Below, one piece after another: positions 8,423 to 17,334 of a stretch of 60,089 nt of DNA. Both the position numbers and the translations under genes were made by a program. The stretch comes from Nitrospirota bacterium. GTDB lineage: Bacteria > Nitrospirota > Nitrospiria > 2-01-FULL-66-17. The stretch is from assembly GCA_040757335.1 (NCBI GenBank), contig JBFLXB010000022.1, positions 1-60,089 on the forward strand. Reading direction: 5' to 3'. The notes below the pieces were generated by a model, which was not told the origin of the DNA, did no database searches, and saw nothing but the letters and a program-made list of their open reading frames with translations. Every line of letters begins with the position of its first letter. Position 1 is the stretch's first letter.

Positions 8423-8572
8423 GGGACTCATCAGCAGGCCATATTGTTTCAGAAAGACTTCGCTCTCTGAATTCTCCTCGATGTTTGCTAATTCAGCATG
8501 CGTTGCTCCCGCCCCAAACAGATACACTACCTTCTGCGGTGCCTCGGGATGTGAGGTTGCGCCTTTCGTCAT
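8423..8572 (-). pseudogene. N-terminal fragment of a SIR2-like protein
   Basis: The first ~50 residues of the 242-residue frame contain KVVYLFGAGATHAELAN, the glycine-rich nucleotide-binding start typical of SIR2-like proteins found beside restriction-modification and defence genes. The frame then jumps into an unrelated Ig-like segment (VFLKQYGLLMS then PTANAPAV). SIR2-like effectors usually deplete NAD when triggered by phage, and only the first strand-helix of the fold remains here. It starts 50 nt downstream of the methyltransferase stop, so it was the third gene of that operon. Assignment to SIR2 rests on this short motif alone. Confidence 0.5.
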
Positions 8573-8621
8573 CAGCGAGGGAGGCGAGGTCTGGAATCGT
8601 GATGCCCGTTTCTGGCCGCGA

Positions 8622-9557
8622 CTACAGACTCACCCTCGCGCCGCGCCGCCGTCCAGACTTTCGATACCTCGGCACGCTTTCGTGGGCCTGAGACCCTTGG
8701 TATCCAAGATCTTCTGCCGCCTCGTATTGAACCCTCACATCGCCAAACAGCGAGTGATTCTCCTTCTCAATCCGCTGCCGCGCCTGCTCGACGTACGCCG
8801 GGTCAATCTCGACGCCGATGCTGTTCCTCCCGGTCTTGATCGCTGCGACCATGGTCGTCCCCGTCCCGCAGAACGGGTCCAGCACGGTATCGCCGGTGAA
8901 CGAGAACATTCGCACTAGCCGGTAAGCCAATTCGTAGGGAAACGGCGCTGGATGCTCCCGGGTTGATGCGCCTGTCAGGGTCCAGATTTGCTGGAACCAT
9001 GCGTCGAATTCCTCCTTCTTCATCTTGCTGTCCCGGCGCTGTGCTTGCGTGGGTTTGCGGTATCCGCCGGGTTTGCGTTGCATCAGGATAAATTCGATGT
9101 CGTTCTTAATGATAGCGTTGGGTTCGTAGGGCTTGCCCAAGAACTTGGAGCCGTTTTCCACCTCGTACGAAGCGTTCGCGATCTTGTGCCAGATGATCGG
9201 GTTGAGATTGTCGAACCCGAGGCGGCGGCAGATCACGGCAATGTCAGCGTGCAGTGGGACGACGACATGGCGGCCGTTCGCCCGTCGTGAGAGGCATACG
9301 TCGCCCACCACGCACACGAGCCGGCCACCGGGTACCAGAATGCGCAGGGACTCCTTCCACACGCGCTCCAGTTGCGCGAGGAACACTTCGTAATCCGCGA
9401 CGTGGCCGAGTTGGTCCGGGTGTTGACGGTACTCCTTGAGCGTCCAGTACGGCGGAGAGGTGACGACCAGATGGACGGATTCGTTCGGGATGAACGACAG
9501 GTCGCGGGCGTCGCCTTGGATCAAACGGTGCACGGTTTTGAGCGGTTGATGGGTCAT
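8622..9557 (-). CDS. DNA methyltransferase (beta class, N4-cytosine or N6-adenine)
   Basis: Transfers a methyl group from AdoMet to DNA bases. Motif IV TSPPYW lies near residue 35 and the AdoMet motif DPFCGTGTT near 230. This motif order, with the target-recognition region between them, defines the beta class. The SPPYW form is most common in N4-cytosine enzymes. The C-terminus after GVEIDPAYVEQARQRI is variable and basic. At 311 residues the length is normal. Its ATG overlaps the stop of the upstream nuclease gene by the ATGA arrangement, so the two are translationally coupled as a type II restriction-modification pair. GC is lower than in the surrounding core genes, consistent with acquisition. 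Confidence 0.88.
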   Translation of the reverse strand: MTHQPLKTVHRLIQGDARDLSFIPNESVHLVVTSPPYWTLKEYRQHPDQLGHVADYEVFLAQLERVWKESLRILVPGGRLVCVVGDVCLSRRANGRHVVVPLHADIAVICRRLGFDNLNPIIWHKIANASYEVENGSKFLGKPYEPNAIIKNDIEFILMQRKPGGYRKPTQAQRRDSKMKKEEFDAWFQQIWTLTGASTREHPAPFPYELAYRLVRMFSFTGDTVLDPFCGTGTTMVAAIKTGRNSIGVEIDPAYVEQARQRIEKENHSLFGDVRVQYEAAEDLGYQGSQAHESVPRYRKSGRRRGARVSL

Positions 9558-10372
9558 CGCGCCATTTCAAACTGGCCGAGCAACATGCGGGCGGCGTTCT
9601 CGATCGAATCGTCTGATTCGGACGCGAAGAATATGCCGTTGATGTGTTTTGACCGCAAGCGGTTCTGAATATTGATGTGCTCGTCAATGAATGGATAATA
9701 AATGACCGCGGCAAACTTCGCGCCTTTGAACGCCTGCTTGAACTTTGCCGCTTTGTTGACGATCTCGTCGCAGCGTTTGTGGATGTCCCGCCGCGCTTCG
9801 ATTCGTTTCACGTCGATCCCGAGTCGGATCGGGCCGGTCGCGGGCGCCGCAGCGTCCAGTTCGAACTCCTCTTTCTGGACCGCGAATTTCCGCTTCTTGA
9901 ACGCTACGGTTCCGAAGCGGTTCAGCGCCTCCACGATTCCACGCTCCCAGCGTCCTTTGCCTTTGCGAATCTCCTTGTCCACGAACGCGACGCGGTCGAC
10001 GTTGACGATTGACGGAATCTCCAAGTACGGCGGGAGGAACGGCTTGAGATAGCCTGCGATCGCGGTCGCATGGTCCGGAGACAGCCGCGGGCTGTAGGTG
10101 TCCACGTTTTTGATCTGCAGATCGCGCTCAATGGCCCGGCCCGCGATGTTGCACGCGGTGAGGAGTGGTTTCAACACGACGGGGTGGGTGCGAATGGCGT
10201 TCGCAAGATCCATCACCCCCACGTTGGCGAAGACAATGACGTCGACCGGGCGGGTTTCAAGAAAACCTGCGAACGCTTCTTTGAGCGCCGCCGCAACGTC
10301 CTGCTGACGGCTTTGGACCTCTGTGTCGATGCGGCCGATGTAATCGGCGTGGGTGCCATATCCGTCCGGCAT
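9554..10372 (-). CDS. Probable type II restriction endonuclease partner
   Basis: A 272-residue protein coupled by a 4-nt overlap to the methyltransferase. A C-terminal segment reads IRLGIDVKRIEARRDIHKRC, compatible with a PD-(D/E)xK nuclease core (D, then a strand with D-x-K); other acidic residues lie upstream (KEEFELD). It ends with IYYPFIDEHINIQNRL. No catalytic residue is proven from sequence. Identification as the nuclease rests mainly on operon position and this core. The ATG at 10372 is preferred over the open frame to 10420, which adds low-complexity sequence. It should cleave the site protected by its partner; the recognition sequence cannot be read. Confidence 0.65.
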   Translation of the reverse strand: MPDGYGTHADYIGRIDTEVQSRQQDVAAALKEAFAGFLETRPVDVIVFANVGVMDLANAIRTHPVVLKPLLTACNIAGRAIERDLQIKNVDTYSPRLSPDHATAIAGYLKPFLPPYLEIPSIVNVDRVAFVDKEIRKGKGRWERGIVEALNRFGTVAFKKRKFAVQKEEFELDAAAPATGPIRLGIDVKRIEARRDIHKRCDEIVNKAAKFKQAFKGAKFAAVIYYPFIDEHINIQNRLRSKHINGIFFASESDDSIENAARMLLGQFEMAR

Positions 10373-10469
10373 TCGAGGTCTCGACCCCGATCCTTGGTGA
10401 GTCAGGCGCCACCGTAACACAAGGCTGTGACGTCGTTCAAGCAGGGAGACCGGCGCGTGCTGTTTCCGA

Positions 10470-12047
10470 TCAAAACGTGTACACCACGAGCCCCTGCAGC
10501 TGCAGGCGTGTCTGGATGCCGGTGATCTGGGTCACGTCCGCCATGAATTTGAGCAGCAGGCGGTCCGGCACGCGCGTGGTGTACGAGACGTGGGCGTCGG
10601 CACCGACGCGGAACGCCGGGTCGTCGTTTGCTTCGTCGATGTACTGGATTGCCGGGCCTGCGGCCACGGAGAGCTCGTTCTTGGTGGGGGAGACGTGCGT
10701 GGCCACTAGGCGCGGGGTTTGGTTGACGAACAGGCGGGGGCTGAAGTAGCCGGATAGGGGTTCGGTGCCGGTGTCGAATTCTGACTGGTCGTTGGCGTAG
10801 TGGGTCGCGTACAGCAGGTATTCGCCGGACACGGTCCAGGCATCGCGGCTCCAGAACGGCATGGCCACTTTCGCATCCAGCCCCACCTGCCCGTTGTTGC
10901 TCAGTGACTCGCCTTCGACCCAGCCGGCAAACGGTGTGGCGTCGACCTGGAGGCTGCCTTTGGAGACGGCTAGGTCGGTGTAGAACAAGGTCGAGCGCGC
11001 GGCGCCGATGAGTTGGCCGGAGACCCGACTCCCCACCAGAGCGGGGAGGGAGTCGTATTTGAGCTCGCGTTTGACGCCCGGGCGAAGCGAGAAGGACGCT
11101 GCGGCGTACGTGTACTCGAGGGTGTAGGCCAGGGTATTGGCCAGCGCAGCCCCGTGATATTCCAGGATGCCGTCGATGCGATTGGACGGATTGAAGCGGG
11201 CCTGGGTCCCGAACGCGAGGTAGCCTCCAGTGGCGTTGTCTGAGGAATCCCCGAAGTACTCGAGACCGGCTTCGAGCGTGCTGGTGGTGAACGGGGTCAG
11301 GTCGCCCTTGACGCGCGAGCCCAGCCGGACGGCATACAGCTCGAAGGGATCTCCGGGCTGGGCCAGGAATCCGACGATGCCTTCAAGGGTGGGTTCGCGG
11401 CCCTTGCTCATGTCGCGCCGCAGCGCGGTGAGATCGCCGGTCTCTGTCATGGCATAACGGTCCGCTAGGTTCGCGTGATGGAGGGCGCGGTCGCGGTCGC
11501 CGAGCCAGGCGTAGGCTTTGGCCAGCCCGCGGTGCGCCCCTGCGTTGCGGGGCTGGCTCGCGAGGACCCGCTCGTACTGGACCACGGCTTCCTGGCTGGT
11601 TTCCCGGGTCTTGGCCAAGTGCGAGGCGTACTTGAGGCGTCGCTTGGGGTCGTCCTTTTGCTTCAGCCCCATTTGGTAGTACTTCAGCATGTCTTTCTCG
11701 CGGTACGCGTACCGCGACCACTCCAAGGCCTCGGCCTGTTTGAAAGCGATCTCCGGATCGTCGTGGTACTTCTGCAAGTAGCGGTCGAACACCTCGATGG
11801 ACTTGTCCTTCAAGCCTTGTTTCTCGTAGGCCAGGCCAAGGCTTCGCATGGCTTCTCGATTGTCCGGGTTCAGTTCGATGACTTTTTCAAAGGCCTCGAT
11901 CGCGGCCTTGTAGTTGCCGATCTCCATGTTGGCGTTGCCCCGGAACATGTACCAGGATTCTCTGAACCCTGCCGCGGACGCGGTCGCGGCGTTGAGGAGC
12001 ATGGCGGGAACGATCAATAGCGTCAGAAGGGTCTTGTTCCAATTCAA
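10470..12047 (-). CDS. BcsC-like outer-membrane protein: TPR domain plus beta-barrel
   Basis: A signal peptide (TLLTLLIVPAMLLNAATASA) is followed by TPR repeats (about residues 30-235, for example NYKAAIEAFEKVIELNPDN). A beta-barrel region of about 280 residues ends in LQGLVVYTF, an outer-membrane assembly signal with a C-terminal aromatic residue. This is the layout of BcsC/PgaA/AlgK-AlgE exopolysaccharide export proteins: periplasmic TPRs guide the chain to an outer-membrane pore. At 525 residues it is much shorter than BcsC (about 1150), with far fewer TPRs. The start is TTG, supported by GAGG 7 nt upstream. It lies 15 nt after the cellulose synthase fusion and surely serves it. Confidence 0.82.
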   Translation of the reverse strand: MNWNKTLLTLLIVPAMLLNAATASAAGFRESWYMFRGNANMEIGNYKAAIEAFEKVIELNPDNREAMRSLGLAYEKQGLKDKSIEVFDRYLQKYHDDPEIAFKQAEALEWSRYAYREKDMLKYYQMGLKQKDDPKRRLKYASHLAKTRETSQEAVVQYERVLASQPRNAGAHRGLAKAYAWLGDRDRALHHANLADRYAMTETGDLTALRRDMSKGREPTLEGIVGFLAQPGDPFELYAVRLGSRVKGDLTPFTTSTLEAGLEYFGDSSDNATGGYLAFGTQARFNPSNRIDGILEYHGAALANTLAYTLEYTYAAASFSLRPGVKRELKYDSLPALVGSRVSGQLIGAARSTLFYTDLAVSKGSLQVDATPFAGWVEGESLSNNGQVGLDAKVAMPFWSRDAWTVSGEYLLYATHYANDQSEFDTGTEPLSGYFSPRLFVNQTPRLVATHVSPTKNELSVAAGPAIQYIDEANDDPAFRVGADAHVSYTTRVPDRLLLKFMADVTQITGIQTRLQLQGLVVYTF

Positions 12048-12062
12048 GAAAAAACCTCGGAT

Positions 12063-15000
12063 CTAGCGGTGTTGGTGCAAGGCCAACTCGCGGCCCTGCG
12101 CGGGAGCGGGGATCGTCTGAACATCCGGGGGCGTGGCAATGCGCAGCCCTACGCGCCACACATAGGGCAGCAGGCGTTTGCGATACACCTCCTGGAGCGT
12201 TGAGCCGTGGAACTGGTCAATCGACAAGCTCCCCGCGGTCACCGGCCATTCCTTGCCGAAGTGCAGGATCCCGATTCCACGTGAAGACCAGTCCCTCAAC
12301 AGCACGTGCCGCTGGTCACTCCCGACCCGCACCGCGATGCGGCGCAGGGTCTTGCTGCGCGGCATGGTTCGGGTGCGGCGTTGTAAGGGGCGCAGGCATC
12401 GGGCGATGCCGCGGAACAGATGGAAGGCCATCGCGAAATTGCCACGCACTCGGGCGGCATGAGCTCCATTCCAGGTTCCGGAGTCGGCGAAGAGATCGAC
12501 GATCAGCTTGCACCGGTCATCGTGGGGTACGTCCAGAAACGCGACCCCGCAGCGGGACGCCCGGCGCGAGACGCGGTCATGGTACACGACCCGATACCGG
12601 CACGTGATCGGGTGGGGGGCGCCGAGGGTGACCTCCCCGGACAATGGGATGGTCTGGTTTGACTCGGTCAGGAACGAGAGTCCGGACAAGCTGAGGTCGT
12701 GCGTGGTTCCCTGCAGCGACACGCCGGCGTTCTCCAGCTCGAATGGCACGGACTTCCTGATCCGGTCCTCGGTTCGTTGCTGCGGTCGTTCCCAGGCGAC
12801 CAGCAGGCCCATGCCCAGGAACAGCAGGTTGAACGAGGCCCAGCCCAGGTTGAAAAAGTAGGCGTCTTTTTCGATGCCGAAGTAGAAGAACTCCCACAGG
12901 CCTTTGGCGATCGCCACCAGGGTGATCCCGGTCGCGATGAGGGGGAGGGTCGACGAGTTGAAATCGAACGCCCGCGTGTGGGACCGCAACCCTTTCGGCG
13001 TGACCTTGAAGCCCAGTCGTTTGGGCAGGAAGAGGTCGAACATGGAGCGAAAGAGTTGAAAGCTCACCGCGGCTTCGTACACCGAGGCCCAGAAGAGTCG
13101 GGGCCAGCCGGGCAGGAGCGTGCTGGCGATCAGCGGCAGGATGACGATGAAGGGCAGCAGGTACGCGACCAAAATCGAGACGTCCGAGAGAATGGGATGG
13201 AAATGAAACAGCAGAAAATAGAGCGGCGTGATCCAGAACACCACCCGCGCCACGGGAAAGAAGAAATAGTACAGCGACGCGAAATACCCTACCCGTTGCC
13301 GCGGCGTCAGGCCTTGGCGGAGCAGGGGATTGTCCTTGAAAAAGATCTGGAGGCAGCCCAGCATCCAGCGTCTGCGTTGTCCGAGATAGGACGACAGGTT
13401 CTCGGCCGCAAGCCCGACCGCCAGGTCCTTGTCGAGGAACGCCGTACGCCAGCCTGCGGCGTGCAGATGCTGGCTGGTGTGGATGTCCTCGGTGATGCTC
13501 ATGAGATTAAAGCCCTTGACCTCGGCGAGGGCCGAGCGTCGAAACAGGGCGCCGCTCCCCACGAAGAACGCCCCGTTCCAGGCGTGCCTCCCGTTCTGAA
13601 TCGCGTGGTTGAACATGTCCTGTTCATTCGGAATCCTCTCGCTGCCTCCGAATGCCCGTTGGAAAATGTCCGGGTTGTAGAAGTGGTGCGGGGTCTGCAC
13701 CACCGCCATCTGGGGATCAACAAAGAACGGCACGGTCTCGTTCAAGAACGTAGTCACGGGAATGTGATCGGTGTCGAATACCGCAACCAGCTCGCCCTGC
13801 GTTTGGCGCAACGCATGGTTGAGGTTGCCGGCCTTGGCGTGCGTTCGCGGGCCTTTGAGGTAGGTGACACCGAATCGCCGCGCGACGCGGGCCACCTCGG
13901 GGCGGTGGCCGTCATCCAGCACGTAGATACGTTTGTCCGCGTAGTCGATGGCGCGTGCCGCCACCAGCGTTTTCTCGAGGATCTCACACGATTCGGAATA
14001 GATCGGAATCAGAATGTCCACGGACGGCGAGAATCCCGGTCGCGGCGGTGCGATCCGCGGCGTCTGCGTTCCGCCCAGCCCCACCTGCACGAGGAGCAGC
14101 AGCACGGTTGAAAACGCATACAACTCCGCTCCCCACAACGACAGGCCGATAAAGGGTCCCGCGGTTTCCACAAAGTTCAGCGTGTTGAAGAGGCGCCAGA
14201 CCAGGTAGTTCCCGCAGAGCGCGCCCCCGCACACCAGAAAGGCCAGTTTGAAACGGGGATGAACACGGGTCACAAAAAACAGGGCGATCGTCACCGCGAA
14301 CAATGCCCAAGGGAAATGAGCCGAGAATCCCTTGAAATCGAACGGGCGCAAAAATCCCAGGAACTCGTCATAGGTCCGCAAGATTTGGAGTTCGAAGGCA
14401 CGCCCGAACCACAGCCAGTTGTGCAGGTAATAGGGCGTGCCGCGGCCGCTCAGCGCTTTCGTGCGAAGCGGGTCCAACTTCGCTTCGCCGATGAGCCGGG
14501 CGAGGGCGGGATCTTCCTGGAGCGCGAGCGCGTGGATTGTGGCGTAGAGGGGGAGGCCTTCGATCCGAGATAGCGGCTGTCCATCAAGCGAGTATTGATC
14601 GAAGAACGCCTTGCGGGCTCGCCACTCGTCTTGGAAATACGCGAGCATGGTGCGGCGCAGCTCGCTCTGGGGCCGGCCGAACCACTGGGCATCCAGCGCC
14701 ACCCGCCAGAAGATCGGGAACGCGTCGTACCCAAAGGACGCCGACGGCCCGGTGCGGGGATGTTGCAGGAGAAGTTCGCCAGTCTGTTTATCGAGAAATA
14801 GAATCTCGGGTGGGAGTCGAAGTTGTTGCTCGAAATAGATCCAATGAAGGATTTCGTAGGAGCTGTCGACCAATCGTTTCCACGGATATCGGTGGTCCAC
14901 GCTCGCGAAGATCTCATACGCGTACGGCGCCAGGTACGCGACGTGGATGGTGGGATAGTCTTCGTGGACCGCCCAGTTCCCGGCGGTCACATAGTACTGG

Positions 15001-15503
15001 CGCCCGATCTTCGCAATTTCCTTGTTCCACATGGAGTCCAGCACGGCCAGCGCTTCTTGTTCATAGGCGGGCTCGGAAAACCGCCGCGAGGCCAGGATCA
15101 GCGCCAAGGCAATGTCGGTGTCCGCGTCAGTGGCGGAATTGGCCGAGAGCACCTGGCCCTTCCACTTCCAGGCAAACAGGTGATCGTCCCGGACCTGAAG
15201 ATGCTGCTTCGTCCACTGCCACGTGCTCGCGAAGGTGAGCCGATCGTTCGACCACACCGCGCGAAGCATGGCGTAGCCCTGGCCTTCGGACGTGGTGACG
15301 CCTTGCTCGTCCAGGCTGATCACGCGCCCGGTCGCGATGTAGGTGTGCCTGTAGAAGCTCCACAACGCGGAGAGTTCGTCCACCTGCCGGATCGCCGCGT
15401 CGCTGGGGCGATCGGGTGTTCGTGCCTGTCCTAACGAACAGGGGATCGACAGGAAGGCCGCAAGGAACACAAGGCCCCGAACCGAAAACAAGCGAGTTGT
15501 CAT
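12063..15503 (-). CDS. GH8 endoglucanase - cellulose synthase - PilZ fusion protein
   Basis: One 1146-residue polypeptide combines three bcs functions. After a signal-like N-terminus comes a glycoside hydrolase family 8 domain (about 30-400). It has the SEGQGYAMLRAVW catalytic-acid motif and TDADTDIALALILA, as in BcsZ. Membrane helices follow, then a GT2 cellulose synthase domain (about 490-720) with DDGHRP, VFDTDHIP, SITEDIHTS and the processive QRRRW motif. More membrane helices precede a PilZ-like region (about 930-1030; RIRKSVPFE and DLSLSGLSF), which should bind cyclic di-GMP. UDP-glucose would be polymerised and extruded while the periplasmic GH8 part edits the chain. The ATG at 15503 is preferred; a TTG at 15533 overlaps the upstream dehydrogenase stop. 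The BcsC-like gene follows. Confidence 0.88.
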   Translation of the reverse strand: MTTRLFSVRGLVFLAAFLSIPCSLGQARTPDRPSDAAIRQVDELSALWSFYRHTYIATGRVISLDEQGVTTSEGQGYAMLRAVWSNDRLTFASTWQWTKQHLQVRDDHLFAWKWKGQVLSANSATDADTDIALALILASRRFSEPAYEQEALAVLDSMWNKEIAKIGRQYYVTAGNWAVHEDYPTIHVAYLAPYAYEIFASVDHRYPWKRLVDSSYEILHWIYFEQQLRLPPEILFLDKQTGELLLQHPRTGPSASFGYDAFPIFWRVALDAQWFGRPQSELRRTMLAYFQDEWRARKAFFDQYSLDGQPLSRIEGLPLYATIHALALQEDPALARLIGEAKLDPLRTKALSGRGTPYYLHNWLWFGRAFELQILRTYDEFLGFLRPFDFKGFSAHFPWALFAVTIALFFVTRVHPRFKLAFLVCGGALCGNYLVWRLFNTLNFVETAGPFIGLSLWGAELYAFSTVLLLLVQVGLGGTQTPRIAPPRPGFSPSVDILIPIYSESCEILEKTLVAARAIDYADKRIYVLDDGHRPEVARVARRFGVTYLKGPRTHAKAGNLNHALRQTQGELVAVFDTDHIPVTTFLNETVPFFVDPQMAVVQTPHHFYNPDIFQRAFGGSERIPNEQDMFNHAIQNGRHAWNGAFFVGSGALFRRSALAEVKGFNLMSITEDIHTSQHLHAAGWRTAFLDKDLAVGLAAENLSSYLGQRRRWMLGCLQIFFKDNPLLRQGLTPRQRVGYFASLYYFFFPVARVVFWITPLYFLLFHFHPILSDVSILVAYLLPFIVILPLIASTLLPGWPRLFWASVYEAAVSFQLFRSMFDLFLPKRLGFKVTPKGLRSHTRAFDFNSSTLPLIATGITLVAIAKGLWEFFYFGIEKDAYFFNLGWASFNLLFLGMGLLVAWERPQQRTEDRIRKSVPFELENAGVSLQGTTHDLSLSGLSFLTESNQTIPLSGEVTLGAPHPITCRYRVVYHDRVSRRASRCGVAFLDVPHDDRCKLIVDLFADSGTWNGAHAARVRGNFAMAFHLFRGIARCLRPLQRRTRTMPRSKTLRRIAVRVGSDQRHVLLRDWSSRGIGILHFGKEWPVTAGSLSIDQFHGSTLQEVYRKRLLPYVWRVGLRIATPPDVQTIPAPAQGRELALHQHR

Positions 15504-15529
15504 TACGTGTTGAAGGGAGGGTGTTCGAT

Positions 15530-16552
15530 TCAACCGCTGCTTGTGAGCACGACTCGAAACCGCGCCTTCCCACTCATCATGCGATCATAGGCCTCTGATG
15601 CGCGCTCCAGGGGGAAGACTTCGTTCATCGACCGAACGCCCGTCAACGCACTGAACGCCAGGGTGTCCTGCGAATCGACGGACGAGCCCGACGGCCAGCC
15701 CGTGACGGATCGGCGGCCGGAGATGAGCAACACAGCGGGCACTTGGAGCGGTTCGTGGGGCGCGCCCAGGATGATCATTTTCCCGTTCAGCCCCAGGCCG
15801 CCCATGGCCGCGTTCATGGCTTTGGCATCCGTGACCGTGGCGAGGATGATCTTGGCTCCGCCCAGCTTCATCAGCTCCGCCGAGGGGTCTGTGGCCTGGC
15901 TGTCGATGTAGTGTTGTGCGCCGAGGTTCTTGGCCAACGGTTCTTTGTCTTTGCCGCGCGCGATCGCGATGGTCCTCATGCCCATCTTGCTGGCGTATTG
16001 CACGCCCAGGTGCCCGAGGCCGCCCAGGCCCAGCACGGCCACGGTCTCGCCCGCCTGTGCACCGCTGTTGCGCAGCGAGTTGTAGGTGGTGACTCCGGCG
16101 CACATCAACGGCGCGGCTTCTTCGGCGGACAGGCCTTGGGGGATCAGGGCCAAGGTCCCCGAGGGCGCGATCATGTATTCGGCGTAGCCGCCATCGCACG
16201 TGATGCCGGTGATCTGGGGCGCGACCGGGCACGTCACGAACTCGCCGCGACGGCACGAATCGCAATACCCGCAGTGTCCGCCGTGCCAGCCCACTCCCAC
16301 CCGCTCGCCGGTTTGCCATCCCACCACGCCGGGGCCGACCGCATCGATGACACCCGCCACCTCGTGCCCCGGGATGCGCGGGTACTGGATGCCGGGCCAG
16401 AGGCCGTCTTTGGTGTACACGTCGCTGTGGCAGATGCCGCAAGCCTGAACCTTGATGCGCACCTTGCCGGGTCCGGGCGCGGGGATCTCGCGCTCCTTCA
16501 GCTCGAATGGACCCTTGGGCTGGGTGACCTGGACGACGCGCATGGTGGTCAC
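15530..16552 (-). CDS. Zinc-dependent alcohol dehydrogenase
   Basis: A medium-chain dehydrogenase/reductase of 340 residues that oxidises primary alcohols or reduces aldehydes with NAD(P). Catalytic zinc ligands are visible in CGICHSDVY and GHEVAG. The structural zinc site is HCGYCDSCRRGEFVTC, and the dinucleotide fold is VLGLGGLGHLGVQYA. It resembles AdhA/YahK-type enzymes; the substrate is not fixed by sequence. Its ATG overlaps the stop of the small upstream gene by 4 nt, and its stop lies just before the cellulose synthase start. It is therefore part of the same minus-strand transcript, though a metabolic link to cellulose is not obvious. Confidence 0.92.
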   Translation of the reverse strand: MTTMRVVQVTQPKGPFELKEREIPAPGPGKVRIKVQACGICHSDVYTKDGLWPGIQYPRIPGHEVAGVIDAVGPGVVGWQTGERVGVGWHGGHCGYCDSCRRGEFVTCPVAPQITGITCDGGYAEYMIAPSGTLALIPQGLSAEEAAPLMCAGVTTYNSLRNSGAQAGETVAVLGLGGLGHLGVQYASKMGMRTIAIARGKDKEPLAKNLGAQHYIDSQATDPSAELMKLGGAKIILATVTDAKAMNAAMGGLGLNGKMIILGAPHEPLQVPAVLLISGRRSVTGWPSGSSVDSQDTLAFSALTGVRSMNEVFPLERASEAYDRMMSGKARFRVVLTSSG

Positions 16553-16758
16553 GGAGTCTCCTTCCCATCACCATGTTCCCCGCGCCGAATTCGCTCCCAT
16601 TGGTCCAGGCGCTCGGGCGGCACGAACCGGCGGACGAATTCATTGGCTTCTTCCAGCCAGCGGAGCTTGTCTTCCGCGGACATGCCTCGGCACGCTTTCA
16701 GCGTGTCTAGGTCAGGCCGAAACGCAAATCCCCTTGGGGAGGAGAGCGGTTTGCTCAT
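16549..16758 (-). CDS. Small partner protein of a nucleotidyltransferase
   Basis: A 69-residue acidic/basic helical protein (CRGMSAEDKLRWLEEANEFV, then VPPERLDQWERIRRG). It overlaps by 4 nt both the nucleotidyltransferase gene upstream and the dehydrogenase gene downstream. Similar short proteins commonly accompany AbiEii/DUF6036-type nucleotidyltransferases in probable toxin-antitoxin pairs. No enzymatic motif is visible. Role as antitoxin or partner is inferred from context. Confidence 0.65.
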   Translation of the reverse strand: MSKPLSSPRGFAFRPDLDTLKACRGMSAEDKLRWLEEANEFVRRFVPPERLDQWERIRRGEHGDGKETP

Positions 16759-17252
16759 GAGGCACCGCCCATGCGCTCGATGGCCTCGAGCGCTTCGATA
16801 TCCGCCAGGTCTTGCGCTCGGCCCGCGATCGTCTTAAGACGTTTGAGGTGAGGGATTGAGATGACCGGAATGCTGAGGTCGGCGGCTTTGACCATGATTT
16901 TGGCCTGATCTATTTCCTGAAACGGGATGGGCTCGTCGACGAAGATATCGATCAACTTGCCGTGATCAGTCGGATGGAAAAGGCTGAACACGGTCATGCC
17001 TTTTTCTCTCTTCCAGCGTTGACGATTCTCCGGCTCCACGAATTCCCGGGCCGGTACCGGGACGCGGGGGCGATAACCCAGTGCGTCTATGGCTTCGACG
17101 AAGGCCAGCAGGTTGGCGCGCTCCAACTGAACTATCAGGTCCAGATCAACGGTCAATCGTACAACGCCGTGTAAGACGAGCGCGACTCCTCCGACCACGA
17201 CGTAGCGGATACGGCGGCGATCAAGTTCCCGGAATACGTCTTCATAGAACAT
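16755..17252 (-). CDS. AbiEii/DUF6036-like nucleotidyltransferase
   Basis: A 165-residue protein with the nucleotidyltransferase start RIRYVVVGGVALVLHG and the acidic metal motif RLTVDLDLIVQ. A further acidic strand, GKLIDIFVDEP, and the closing helix DLADIEALEAIERM follow. This is the fold of AbiEii/AbiGii-type toxins and related enzymes that transfer NMPs to RNA or protein. It is coupled to the small ORF downstream. Together they look like a compact toxin-antitoxin or defence module leading the cellulose operon. Activity is inferred from the conserved G-G and D-x-D residues. Confidence 0.75.
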   Translation of the reverse strand: MFYEDVFRELDRRRIRYVVVGGVALVLHGVVRLTVDLDLIVQLERANLLAFVEAIDALGYRPRVPVPAREFVEPENRQRWKREKGMTVFSLFHPTDHGKLIDIFVDEPIPFQEIDQAKIMVKAADLSIPVISIPHLKRLKTIAGRAQDLADIEALEAIERMGGAS

Positions 17253-17334
17253 CGGATCGCATCACCGCACGTCTATGGCGAACGTTGCCCATCGCGTTCG
17301 TCCTGACAAGTCCGCATTATAGCAATCCTGAACT

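Noticed and set aside
12699-14111. 470-codon plus-strand frame inside the cellulose synthase gene
   Set aside because: Antisense to a clearly conserved GT2 domain. Its composition (Glu/Gln/Arg/His-rich) is an artefact.
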